Below are positions 34,148-45,071 of a stretch of DNA of 64,000 nt, piece by piece. The notes under the pieces are model-generated. The model had not been told where the DNA came from, searched no databases, and saw nothing but the letters and a program-made list of their open reading frames with translations. The first letter of the stretch is position 1, and each line of letters begins with the position of its first letter. A program made the position numbers and the translations under genes. Origin of the DNA: Aquilaria yunnanensis (taxonomy: Eukaryota; Streptophyta; Magnoliopsida; Malvales; Thymelaeaceae); NCBI GenBank assembly GCA_039654915.1, contig CM077600.1, positions 70,317,992-70,381,991 of the forward strand, written 5' to 3'.

Positions 34148-37100
34148 TGTCATACCCGGAAAGGACTAAATGACTAAGTCCCGGGTTAAGTGGAGTAAAG
34201 ACAAAAAAAAAGTTTCCAAATTTGGAAACTTGGCAAAAAAAAATTTTGGAGACTTGGAATTAATTAAGGAATGGGCATTAATGAGTGTTGGACACTCCAA
34301 GGATTATGCTTGGCTTAGGCCAAGAGTTGTGATGATGATATTGGTGGAAATTGAAATTGAGGGACTCAATTGCACAAAGAAAAGTTGGGTGGGAGGACTC
34401 AATTGCAAAGTTGGAGAAAGATGGAGGACCAAGTAAGTAATTTGGCCTACTACACATTCCACTCATCATTTATTTTATTCCTCCACTATTCTTGTCTCCC
34501 ACTTCCCATTAAACTATTATTGTTTGGCCACCCATGTCTCCCACTCACATATTAATTATTTGCCCATCACATGCTTGTCTCCCACTTATGCTCCACTATC
34601 ATTGTTTATTTGCTCCACTCATATTTGTTTATTACCCATTAAATTAATTCCTCCACTACAAACTCCATTATCCTTTGTCTATTATTGTTTAATGGCTCCA
34701 AGATACCCCATTAAACTATTCCCCCCACTCACATTTGTCTATTGCTTATTTTAATTGCCATTTGACCATTCTCCCACAACTTTGAAATTGAATGGCCGGC
34801 CATTGCTTCCAAATATGCATTTCACATGCATTTGGCTTGCATTTCTTCTAATTGGAAGCACTAAATTCGGCCATGCTCTTGTTTTACCATTCAAACACTT
34901 AATTCTCTCTCTCTCTAGCACCAAGTGCTCTCATTTGCTCTCCCTTCTCTCTAAAACCAGCCATGGTGTTCTTCCAAGTTCATAATCTTCTTCCTCCCTC
35001 AACAAATTCGGCCATGACCAAAATCCAAGCTTTTCCCACATGCAAACACATTTTCATGAAGCTTTCAACCTCCTAAACACATCTAGACCAAAATCGAAGA
35101 GAGATGTCAAGGGAAACCCATGGAAAAATGCTTGAGAATATTCAGCCATGGTGAGAAAATGGTGTTCTTGAGCTCATCTCAAGAGCTCATGAGCATGCTT
35201 GGCATTTTTAAGCCATGAGAAGCAAGGAAGTGAAGAAGAACATCAAGAAACAAGCTCTTGAAGATTCGGCCATGGAGGAACTTATTGTTCTTGAGCTTCA
35301 CACATGAGCTCATGAACATGCATGGCATTTCTAAGCCATGAGGAGCAAGAAAAACAAGGAAAACATCAAGGAAGAACAAGCTCAAGATTCGGCCATAAAC
35401 AAGGTTGTAAGTGAATCATGTTTTCATTGTTAATTTCTTGTGTTTTGAGCTAGATATTACTTTTTAATGCTTTGTATTTGCTGGATTTTTGCAAGGAAAA
35501 GCTCTTGAAGATTCGGCCATGGAGGATTTATAGTGCTCTTGGACTCAACTTGAGAGTTCAAGGCATGCATGGCACTTTTAAGCCATCAAAAGCAAGGAAA
35601 TGGAGGAGAACTCCAAGAAAAGCAAGGATGAAGTTTCGGCCATGAATGTCCATGGAATTTTGAGGCTTGAAACCAAGTGTTCTTGGTGCCTTGAGGCTTG
35701 TATAGCCTTTCCAAGCAAAGAAACAAACAAAAGATGCAAAGAAAAGCAAGGAGTATATTCGGCCAAATGGGTATTTTTGGCATGCAAGCTTGAAACCAAG
35801 TGTTCTTGGTTGTGAAGATGTTCTTGTGAGTGTGCATGTTGATGGCCAAAAGTTGGATGCAAAAAGAGAAGATTTATGAGCAAAAATCAAGCTTGAAAGA
35901 TTCGGCCATATGTTGATTTTAATATCTTGGCATGTTAGCCATGTGTAGAAGTTTTATGAGCAAAAAAATCAAGCTTGAAAGATTCGGCCATATGTTGATT
36001 TTAATCTCTTGGCATGTTAGCCATGTGGAGCCAAGTGTTCTTGGCATATTTTGAGTCCTAGATGACTTGTACAAGCAAAAATCACAAAGAAGAAATGAAG
36101 CATGCATTCGGCCATGGTGCCAATTTTGGCGGATGTGTGTTAACCAAGTAATTTGGTGGCAAAAGTGTTCACAAGGAAAATTTGGGACTAAAGTGGCAAA
36201 GAAGAATTCAAGAACAATTCTGTCAACAATTGTTCTTGAGGTGCTTGAGTGGAAAACCCAGAGTTTTGAGTAATATTGGCCAAATGGACCATAATGGCAT
36301 TATTGGCAAGTGGGCTACTTTGACTCAACACTTGGGCTAAATCCTGAAAAGGTTAATATAGGCCCAAGTCCTGAAGATGTATATTGGGCCTAAAGGCTGA
36401 ATTGGGCTAAATCCTGAAAAGGTTAATATAGGCCCAAGTCCAGAAGAGGAATTAAAAGGCCAAGTGGGCCTGAGAAGATAAAAGGCCAAGTGGGCTTGAG
36501 GAATTAAAAGGCCAAGTGGGCCTGAGTTAATAAAAGGCCAGTTGGGCCTGAGTTCCAGAACAGGCCAAGTGGGCCTGGGTTCCAGAGAAGGCCAAGTGGG
36601 CCTGAGTTCCTGGAAAGCCCAAGTTGGGCCAAAATTCCAGAAAAGGCCAATTAGGCCTAAACTTCCAGAAAAGGCTAATTGGGCCTAAACTTCAGAAAAG
36701 GCCAAGTTGGGCCTCAATTCACAGCAAGGCGAAAATGGGCTACAATTCACTACATGGGCTACATAGGCAAACTTGGGCTAAATTGGCAGCAATGGCTACA
36801 TTGGCCATCTTGGCTATAATGCCAACATTGGCTACAATTGGAATTGGACTTTAACCAAGAAGGGTAATTATGGGGCCTTTCCTCTTTAAGTAAGGTTGAG
36901 TAAGTTAAACCAAGAGTCCTTGGTAAATTATGGTTCTCATGGTTCATGAAAAGTAAGAAATTAACTTGCTAGTGTATTGGGCTTTATAGGTCCATTAAGG
37001 CAAGGGCAAAGTTACAACAACAAACAAAGCAAAGCAAGGCAAAGACAATGAGCAAAAAGGTTATACAAATGGTGGTAAGAATCCCAATACTCACTCTCCA

Positions 37101-38733
37101 TGGTATATTTTCCATGTCCTTTCAGTGTGAGTATTAGTGCCCCTATGTGATGGTCAAAGCACCAAGTGACCATAGGTGTGCATGTCAGGGCTACGTGGTT
37201 GTTACTTTTGTGAGGTCTCATGTACTTTCTTAGTTTAATAATTGGGCACATAAGTGCGTATTGGACGAGGATCGTTGCTTCGGCAACTATGGATAATTGG
37301 GCACATAAGTGCGTACTGGGCGAGGTGGTGTTGCTTCGGCAACGATGGTATACTCATGAGTAGAATAGCAAGCATTTGGGTCTTGGTATCGAGTTTGGCC
37401 AACTCGGTCCCAAGATAATGAGCTCAGATAAGATAAGAAAAATGGTCGACCGGAAATGGTTATGCAAATGCGAATGCTTGCGATGCCCACATGTTACGAG
37501 GAACAGTGGTGTGTGCGTTGAGTTGTGTGCTTCTCTGAAATTGTTTGTGCATGCTGACCCTGATTATTATTATTATTATTGCTATCATGCCATATTGTGT
37601 GTTTTCTTGTTTTAGTGTTTTCCTTTGCAGGAATATGGAAAATGCCATTACGTTCTTGGCACACTTTGGCTTTAAAAGCCGGATATGACTATGAAAGTCA
37701 TGAGATACCTACCTCACACCGGGATTCTTATTGAGTTTTATAACTCACCCGCCCTGCTAAACATTTTTCAGGAAATGGATGGCTTGATAGACCAAGCGAG
37801 GAGTACCAGAGTACTCATTACGATACACAAAAAGGTTGGGTATGTGTATAGTGATGCTCAGTAAAATCATATGCTCAAAGTGACTTGTGTGGTATAGATT
37901 GCTTGTGGAACAAGCTAATGTTGTGGACTTACCTGTGCAGGATATGGAGTCTAGAAGTTGTGGGAACAAGGTCTATAAGGTGGATTGTATTCCATGTCTA
38001 TTTGAGTTACAGATTAAGTAGACATGAAAACTTGGTCTGTAAAACTTGAACCCAGATAAACTTAGACATAAAGCATTCCTTGGTATGTTTTCCAAGTAGG
38101 TGATGCTTGTTTGCTGTGCTATGGATAGGCATAGTTCTGGTTGACTTATGATGATGAACTTTGCCTTGGATGGATGACTATGATGAATAATGCCATGATG
38201 GATATTCATGTTATGTGTACTAGACTTGGCTGATGCTCATGGATATACAAATGTGTTTTCAAACTTGAAAAAGAGATGGGCTTCTTTGTTGCCATGCATT
38301 GGACTAGTACACTTGATGGGCACACATTCTATGCACTTACTGGACTAAGTGATTGTTTTGCTTGAATTGCAAGATTGATTGGCTGAATATGTGTACCTAA
38401 GGAAGGATCTCCAGTGAACCTAGATTTGTATGGAGTTGGTTGCTGATTTGATAAGATGGCATCTAAGGGCATTATGCGCATGAAAATCTGTTAAGTTGAG
38501 AAAGCTCATAATTGGAACACTAAAATTCCACATAGGTGCTAGCTTGACCTTAAAGAGCACCCTGAAACATATTGAAGGTAAATAATCAATCAAGCTAGAA
38601 CCAGATTAGATCCTGGACTCTCACGCCGTAGGTGCTCGTAGTATTAAATAAAGCCCCCTCAAATGTGAATAACTTCCGCTGCAAGCTTTGATAATTGGGC
38701 CCAGATGGGCCAGGGGCAGTACGGGGCGTGACA
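34148..38733 (+). repeat. 3' LTR (4586 bp) of the young non-autonomous element
   Basis: Colinear with 26471-31057 at a constant offset of 7677 bp until a 1-bp deletion near 37829. It ends GGGGCGTGACA, followed by the target duplication ATAGG. Confidence 0.96.
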
Positions 38734-38738
38734 ATAGG

Positions 38739-39448
38739 TCTCCAGGTGAGATACCCGGAAGTCACTAAGCATAGGCACTCCGACTATCGCCCGGATGAAG
38801 GGGGACACGTCTTCAATGAACATCTCTGATATCCTTAACTAGATGCATTTTTTGGAGACCTATTTCTCCACCTTGTCCAACCTTTCTAAGATCCTCTCCA
38901 TCAAGACCATAGTGCCATTCTCTCCCTATTGCTGGGAATGATGTGGCAGAGGGTAGTGATGCCTTCTTTTAGGAAAGTAACTTTGATGTCAAGGGGACAG
39001 AGACATCTCACATGGAGAAGGACTTCAATGATGTGAGGTCCTTGGATCCTTTAACTTGGACCTCACCATATACCACCCACGAGACGGCGGGTTCTCCATT
39101 GAAGACTCATTGTTGAGGCTTCTATTGGGTGAGCTCCAACGAGATGACTGGCGGCCCCTCTCCAAGTGGGTCTTTAGAGAAGGGGTCCTCGCATAGGAAC
39201 GTGCTTGTGACCACCTTTGGTTGAATTGTTGGGTCACTTTGGCCATTATGGAGTGCTGGAAATTGTGCAAGAAACCCATAGTGAGTGCGAGAGGACATTC
39301 ATCCTCTAGTAGGGAAGCTTTTAGAGGTGCTTGTTTGTTTACCACCAGAGGCACAGGTGTGGACTAGGACTTCAAAATACCCTTGTCCTTGGGACACTGA
39401 GTCTCTATGATGGTGACCTAGGAATGAGTTAATAGAAACGGCACCAAA
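38739..39448 (-). pseudogene. N-terminal gag and leader of the Tat-type element
   Basis: Continuation of the minus-strand gag interrupted at 26470, where the young element inserted. A 109-codon open stretch (39354-39025) lies in the expected gag or leader region but has no motif I recognise. The segment ends at the primer site and 5' LTR. Confidence 0.6.
39430..39448 (-). other. Primer-binding site of the Tat-type element
   Basis: The minus strand reads TTTGGTGCCGTTTCTATT right after the LTR end CATCA. The TTGGYGCCG core is typical of plant gypsy elements whose primer is not initiator tRNA-Met. One expected C appears as T. Confidence 0.55.
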
Positions 39449-40144
39449 TGATGCTCGAGGACATCTTCAATGTAGCACATGTTGGACCTCCGGAGATACT
39501 TCACTTGAGTGAAGCCTACAACACTTGAAGAACATGGGTTAAAAGGCCCCTAAAGTGTTTTTCAAGGGAGGGACCTCTGACACCCAAGTTAGTAAATAAA
39601 AGAGAAGTTGCTGAGTGTAGAACACAAAAAGGAAGGGCTTTCGTCCTTCCGTATTACCTGGGTGCCTTTCAGGTATTTATAGGAGGCTCTAGGGAGAAGG
39701 CCATTTTCCCTAGTCAGGTAGATTAGGACATGTGGTCGATTGGATTTGCTCATGTTTGGTCTATACTTCAGGGAAAAGTATGCTTAGCTATTCATAGGTG
39801 GTTACGCCTAGGCAAGGGGTTAAACCCATTTGGAAGTTCCTTGTTAGTGGTCCTTTTAGCCATACGTTTGTCGCTTTCCCTGAGAACCCCTTAGGGACTC
39901 GAGGAACCCTTCGAAAGTAGAATCTTCTTCGAAGGTGGTTAGTGGAAATCTATCGGAGGCATAAACAATGTTCGGGAGGCATTTCTTCTACTGAGGGTGG
40001 TAGGCTTCTTTTTCCCAGGATTGGTTAGGCCAATTCCCGAGGATGGTGATTCACCTTGTCCAAGGTCAGCTGTGTTAGCATTCGAGGGTGGTGTTGATGC
40101 CAATATCTAGGTTGGTCATATAGCACTTCGATGGTGGTGTCAGG

Positions 40145-43100
40145 TGATGCCTGACGGCATCCTTGTTGTATGACATGTTGGCCTAGAGGAGAGACTTCCG
40201 GTATGAATGTCAGGACCACCAGTTAGTACTTGGCTATGGCCAAGAAGAGAATGATGAAGACATGAAATTAAAGACAAGAGGGACTTGTTTGAACATGGTC
40301 TTAGTGATGAGAATACAAAACTATGTGAATTATGTGTTTTAATTACACATACAAAAGCTCTATGTGAACTATGCCATGAAATAAAGTTCTAGTACCAAAC
40401 TGGACTGGTAACTAGTGACTAACATGGAACTATGTAATACTATGGGCCAAATTTCACATACATGAAAAACTATGTATGACTTGGCAAGAAATAAAGTTTG
40501 AGGACTCAATTGAAAACTTGGACTAGTGCTGGAATTGAAACTACAAACCAAGGATGGACAAAATCAACCATGCAATTTTGTGAGATGGCTAAAGTGGAGG
40601 TAAGCCAATTTTATGGCTCTTGGTCAATGGGCAGCCATGTATATTAATAAACAAAGGGGAAGTGTTAGTGGAGCTATTAAAATATTGGAAGTTGCCTAGT
40701 GGAGCCATTAAAATAAGGTAAACCTTGGACAAAGAAATGAATTGTTTATTCATGGTGGAGTAAGAATGAATTGTTTATTGGTGATGGTGTGAGATGGAAT
40801 TTATTATTGCTAAAATGATGGTGTGTTGGCTGAATTTTCCATGGTATAATAATGCAATTATGTCCACATTTTGTGTACTTGGCATGTGGGCCAAGAATTT
40901 AAAAAGAAATGCTGAAATTGCATTGGTTTTGGTGGCTAGAATGGAAGTATGGAGACATGAAGGGTTGGAGGAGCCATGCAAATTAGTTGGGGGATTTCCT
41001 TGGCATTTAAGCCAACTTTGATTAATCAATTCAAGGCTGGAAGCCTTTGTCCGCCACCCAAAATTGCAGCTGCCATACTTTGACTAATATATTACATGAA
41101 ATGGTTTAGTGCTTGGGAGAATATTGCATTGAATAACGCTGAAAATTGTTGTTTATTGTGCACTTGAGTGGGCGGCCTTCTTATGCAGCAAACATTCCTT
41201 GGAGTTGTCATTTAGTTGCTACCTTTGTTGGTTTTGGAGAGCACTTGGCCGAAACTACCTTGTTCTTCCATGTTCTTCATTGTTCTTGCTTGTTCTTCAC
41301 TTGTTCATGTGAGTTCTTTGCCGAAACTTGAGTGTTCTTGAGTGTACATCCAAAATTCCAGCAAAACTCTTGAAGATATCTTGTTGAGCATCAAGATTTG
41401 AGCTTGTTCTTGAAGGAACAAGGCATGGCCGAATATGTTCATGCATGTTCATGAAGTTCTCTTGAAGTTTACTTGGTGTTCTTGGTGTTGCATGTTGATT
41501 TGGAGCTTTGTTGTGCAAGTCCAGAATTTTCAGCCTTGTTCTTGAGGTAAAGGCTCAAGATTACTTAAATCCATGGTATGTTTTCCATGAATAAGAGTTA
41601 TATTGACTAAAGGAAGGCTGTATTGTGTTAGGAAAGCCTTGGATTGAAAGTTTGAAGCTAAACCACCAAAGAACACTAGTTGGCCGAATGGTGTGCATGT
41701 TTGTTCTTGAGTGTTCTTGGTGAGTTCATGGTGTTTGGACATGGAAATGATGATTTCATGAGTATACTTGAATGATATGTGAAACTCATGGTGATTGTAT
41801 TTATGGCCGAAAATAAAAGGTGACTTGGACTTGGAGTTTGAAGCTTGGAATTCAAGCTTGTGTTGATGAACTAGCCAAAACACCATTGAAGTTGAAGTTT
41901 CAAACTTGACTTGGAAGAAATCCAACAAGGCCGAATATACTCAAGCTAAAAAGTGTGGTAAGGATTCATGAATTACTTTTGCTTGGTACATTTTCCATGA
42001 TTAATGACAAGTAATTGAAGCTACTAATTGATGGTCAAGATTTGCCAAGTGATGTTAGTATGCTTGAAGGGCAATATGGAATTAATGGTTCAATGGATTG
42101 ATTAGCTAATCAATGAATGGCAAGTGTAAAGTTCTTGGTGGGTTTGGCCAATCCATCAAGCACTTGAGAGCTCGAGGGGAATGGAGATGATTTCATGAAG
42201 AAATGGTGTGCAAATTGTACATGAGCACTTGCTAGTGGCTTTGGCCAAATTGAAGAAGTGGTGTGTGTGTGAGTTTGTGTGCTTTTGTTGATTGATTGTG
42301 CATGCTAACCAACTTATTATTGATATATGTTGAATATAGGCTTCGGCCAAATTGTATTTTCCTTGTCTTTGTGTCTTTGGATGTAGGTACTAGCTTGATT
42401 ATGGAGGTTAAGCTTATGCTTAACAATATGAACTCCTTTGGAGTTGTGTGAATCCTTACTGAGTTTTAAACTCACTGCCCTTATTTGTTGAATTTTCAGG
42501 AAAGGGTAAAGAGCTTGAGTAATTGTGCTTTTGTTTGGACTTCTTGGTTTTTGTGTACCAAGTTTACTTACTGTCCAAGGTATGTGTGCCAACAAAATCT
42601 TGGCTTGAAATGTGCATTTTATTCCATGGTCTTATGTAGGCCGAATTTAATGGATTAAGTTTTGCAGGAGTTTAGCTGTGGGACTTGAGCTAGGAGGTTT
42701 TGGTTGAGTGGGCTTTTGGCATTTGAGACTTGGTGGGCTTTGGAGACCAATAACTTGGTCTTTTGGACTTGTACCTATAGTGCACATTTTGTAGTACCCT
42801 TTGAGCATTATGGGTAGTTGTGTACATATGGGCTATGTGAGAATTGGGCTGTAAGTTTTGGGCCCATTTGCATCCTTGGCATGTTGCCATGTAGTTGTTG
42901 TTAAGTTGTGGACTTAAGCACTTTTGGGCCTATGTTGGATTTATGCATTTTGGGCCTTAGTGGACTTAGTATGTTGGACTTGTTGGCTATATGTTTGCCA
43001 AGTTTCTTTGGACTTTATTACTATCAGCATGATGTTTTGATGTTGGCTTCCTTGTGTACTATACTTGGCCGAATGCTCATCATCATATATGTATGTGTTT

Positions 43101-44103
43101 TCAAGCTTGAAAATGGATATGGGCTTCTTTGTTGCCATGCATAAGACTAGTACACTTGATTACACACAAGTTAAGCACTTAAAGGAAAAAGTGCAAGTGT
43201 TGCTTGTTTTGCAAGTAATGGGTTAGGCTTGCTTAAGCTGCAAGGTCTTGGTCTAAAATAAGCAGGGAAACCTGGGCCACCTCCCAGGCCCATAAAAAGA
43301 ATGCCCAATAATCTACTTAATGAAGGTTGGGTAACTAAACTCTGATGATAACTCTTAGAGACCCAAGTGTTCTGGACCTTCAGGGTAGTGGTTGGTGAGA
43401 GGCACAGAGTGTGCATGGGCTGGGGCCTGTGTGGGGTGTGACAATGAAGGTGCCTGAAACACTTAGAAGAAACAAGGGTTAGGAGCTCCCCGGAATGTGT
43501 TGCAAGGGGAGGAGCCTTCAATGCCCAAGTTAGTATTTGTGAGAGTAGTAGTGAAGAGCAGAGAGTTGGGAAAATAGTGAGAGTTCTCTCTTCTATATTT
43601 ACAAATGTCGTTCCTAAGTATTTATAGGAGGGTGGACGGAGGGGACCGTTTGACATAGCTTATTTAGATAGTGACACGTGTTCGGTTGGGTCCGATCTTT
43701 ACCTTTGAAGATAGGTACCTCCAGCTGGCCGTAGGCCGTTTTGGCCAGAGGGTAGGGGCGTGTGCGAGGTCTCTTTGTTAGAGGCTCCTTAACCATTTTT
43801 GTTGTATCTCTGTGAGACCCCTTTTGGGCAAAGATTTTCCCTGAGGGCTATTGGGAAAGGCCTTTAGGCAGTGTGGGTTATCTTCAGAAAACGTTCTCCT
43901 TTGTTGGGGATGGTGGATCAATTTTGCCGAGGTTGGTAGGTTTGTAGATCCGAGGGTGGTGAAAGACAACTTTCCTGAATTTGGTCATGTTACCTTGCCG
44001 AGGGTGGTGTATGAGTGTTTCTAGAGGTCTGGGCTAGGCTCTCACCAAGGGTGGTTTCTGGCTATCTAATCAGGAGATCTCGGGGGCCATCGCCCTTCGG
44101 CCA
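40145..44103 (-). repeat. Related Tat-type solo LTR (TSD TCAGG), itself interrupted
   Basis: Pieces 40145-40207 and 43449-44103, about 718 bp, homologous to the Tat LTR but diverged. It shares the TGATGC...GACATGTTGG start and the TATTTATAGGAGG box at 43619-43627. TCAGG flanks it at 40140-40144 and 44104-44108. No interior is attached. Confidence 0.68.
40208..43443 (+). repeat. 3.2-kb solo LTR, TSD ATGAA
   Basis: 3236 bp, TGTCAGGACCACC to GGGGTGTGACA. ATGAA flanks it at 40203-40207 and 43444-43448. It contains repeated GGCCGAA words, and its 3' part shares a stretch (GGGCTTCTTTGTTGCCATGC, near 43120) with the LTR of the young element (near 30605). It pairs in inverted orientation with 45072-48320. 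Confidence 0.94.
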
Positions 44104-44231
44104 TCAGGCAATGTTCCCTCCGAGGATAGTGAGGGCACCCTTTATCTGAAGTTGGTCACACATGCTCACCGATGGTAATGCTTAACAAGCCAATTAGGAG
44201 TTCTTTAAGGGTAATAGCCCTTTGGCTATCA

Positions 44232-45071
44232 TTAGGTACAATAGCATGAAGATCCTGTGGGTGAAAGTCTCATGTAAGACTAGAGGCATGTCAGAGTCTA
44301 GTGAATAGGGTTAAGGTGTCTAGTCGGTTACTAATCCAAGGTTGCCTATGTTGGCCTAGGATTGGGTAGTACCTTGAAACTCAGCTAAGGACCTCATACG
44401 TGTTTCAAGCATAGAGCAAGTATTGATGGATGGGAAGTAACTATACTAGGGACATACCTGAAAAGCTAATATTGTGTGTGTAGGATGTTGGGCTCTAAGC
44501 ACAGTGGAGTGAAGAGACTTAGTGTGTAGGCTTCAGGCACCTAGGATACTCTGAACAAAGCCACTAAAGCTTGAAAACCTTTGAGTTGGGCAGTATGTTA
44601 GTAGCTTAATCACCAGGTTCTAGGAGGCTTAAGCCGGGGGAGCATAGACAAGGCCTAGCTACTTGGAGGTCTTGGCACTCGTGCTAGAGAAGTTATGTTT
44701 CGTAGACATGTGGGTGTAAGGGACTCTAGAGTAGCAAGGGTAGCAATATTACAGTGCTCAGGTAGTGCATATGTATCTTAGTTAGTGCACCGGTATGCTT
44801 GATGCATATAGGCTATCTAAAGGGGGATCAAAGAATCATACTTAAGGGTATGTCGAGACTTGCAACTCCCAGTAAGTCACCAATTGAAAAAGCCCTAGAG
44901 TATAATGTAGACTGGAGCGGAGTATACCTAAGAGTGCAAGTAGTGTATGTGGCAAGGCTATAATACACTAGTGAGACACTTAGTCTAGTGATCATTGAGA
45001 GTTGTAGGGTACCAAACCTAGAGTAAGGAACTGACTATGTGAGAGATAGTGGATGAGTTGTACGCTCATTA
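44232..45071. other. Decayed non-coding interior of an older element
   Basis: No ORF of note. It continues at 48321 after the solo LTR with TSD CATTA, and leads to a polypurine tract and 3' LTR at 49010. It is probably the sequence the Tat-type element inserted in. Confidence 0.45.

Larger units (their letters stand above)
26471..38733 (+). mobile_element. Young non-autonomous long-LTR retrotransposon, TSD ATAGG
   Basis: 12,263 bp with LTRs of 4587 and 4586 bp (26471-31057 and 34148-38733) around a 3090-bp interior. ATAGG flanks it at 26466-26470 and 38734-38738. Comparing the LTRs by eye I found one substitution (near 28687 versus 36364, T/G) and one 1-bp indel (near 30152 versus 37829), so the insertion is very recent. 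A primer site follows the 5' LTR and a polypurine tract precedes the 3' LTR. The interior encodes no complete protein, only pol scraps, so it must borrow enzymes. This fits the plant class called LARDs (large retrotransposon derivatives), although LTRs longer than the interior are unusual. It sits in the gag of the Tat-type element. Confidence 0.95.
5155..44231 (-). mobile_element. Decayed Ty3/gypsy element of Tat type, broken up by four insertion events
   Basis: Minus-strand order: 5' LTR (44231-39449, split), primer site (39448-39430), gag (39440-38739 continuing at 26470-26100), protease, reverse transcriptase, RNase H, integrase (about 25300-20931), a region with a plus-strand spliced ORF (17904-20096), a repeat-rich 3' untranslated region, and 3' LTR (5938-5155). 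Subtracting the insertions at 6177-16866, 23296-24352, 26471-38738 and 40145-44108 leaves about 11.1 kb, a normal size for this group. The antisense ORF between pol and the 3' LTR, as known from Grande- and Retand-like elements, supports the Tat assignment. The flanking bases (CTTTG before 5155, TTAGG after 44231) do not match, so a target duplication is not confirmed. Confidence 0.78.
39449..44231 (-). repeat. 5' LTR of the Tat-type element, split by a related LTR
   Basis: Pieces 39449-40144 and 44109-44231, about 819 bp together, match the 784-bp LTR at 5155-5938. TATA is at 39674-39682. On the plus strand the copy ends GGCTATCA like the 3' LTR. Confidence 0.7.

Noticed and set aside
26493..38209. 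Many identical short ORFs repeated 7677 bp apart, as a gene-family duplication
   Set aside because: They are the two LTRs of one retrotransposon. The ORFs are short, lack domains and overlap on both strands.
43171..43656. 161-codon minus-strand ORF
   Set aside because: It crosses the end of a solo LTR into an unrelated LTR, so the open frame is a product of the junction.
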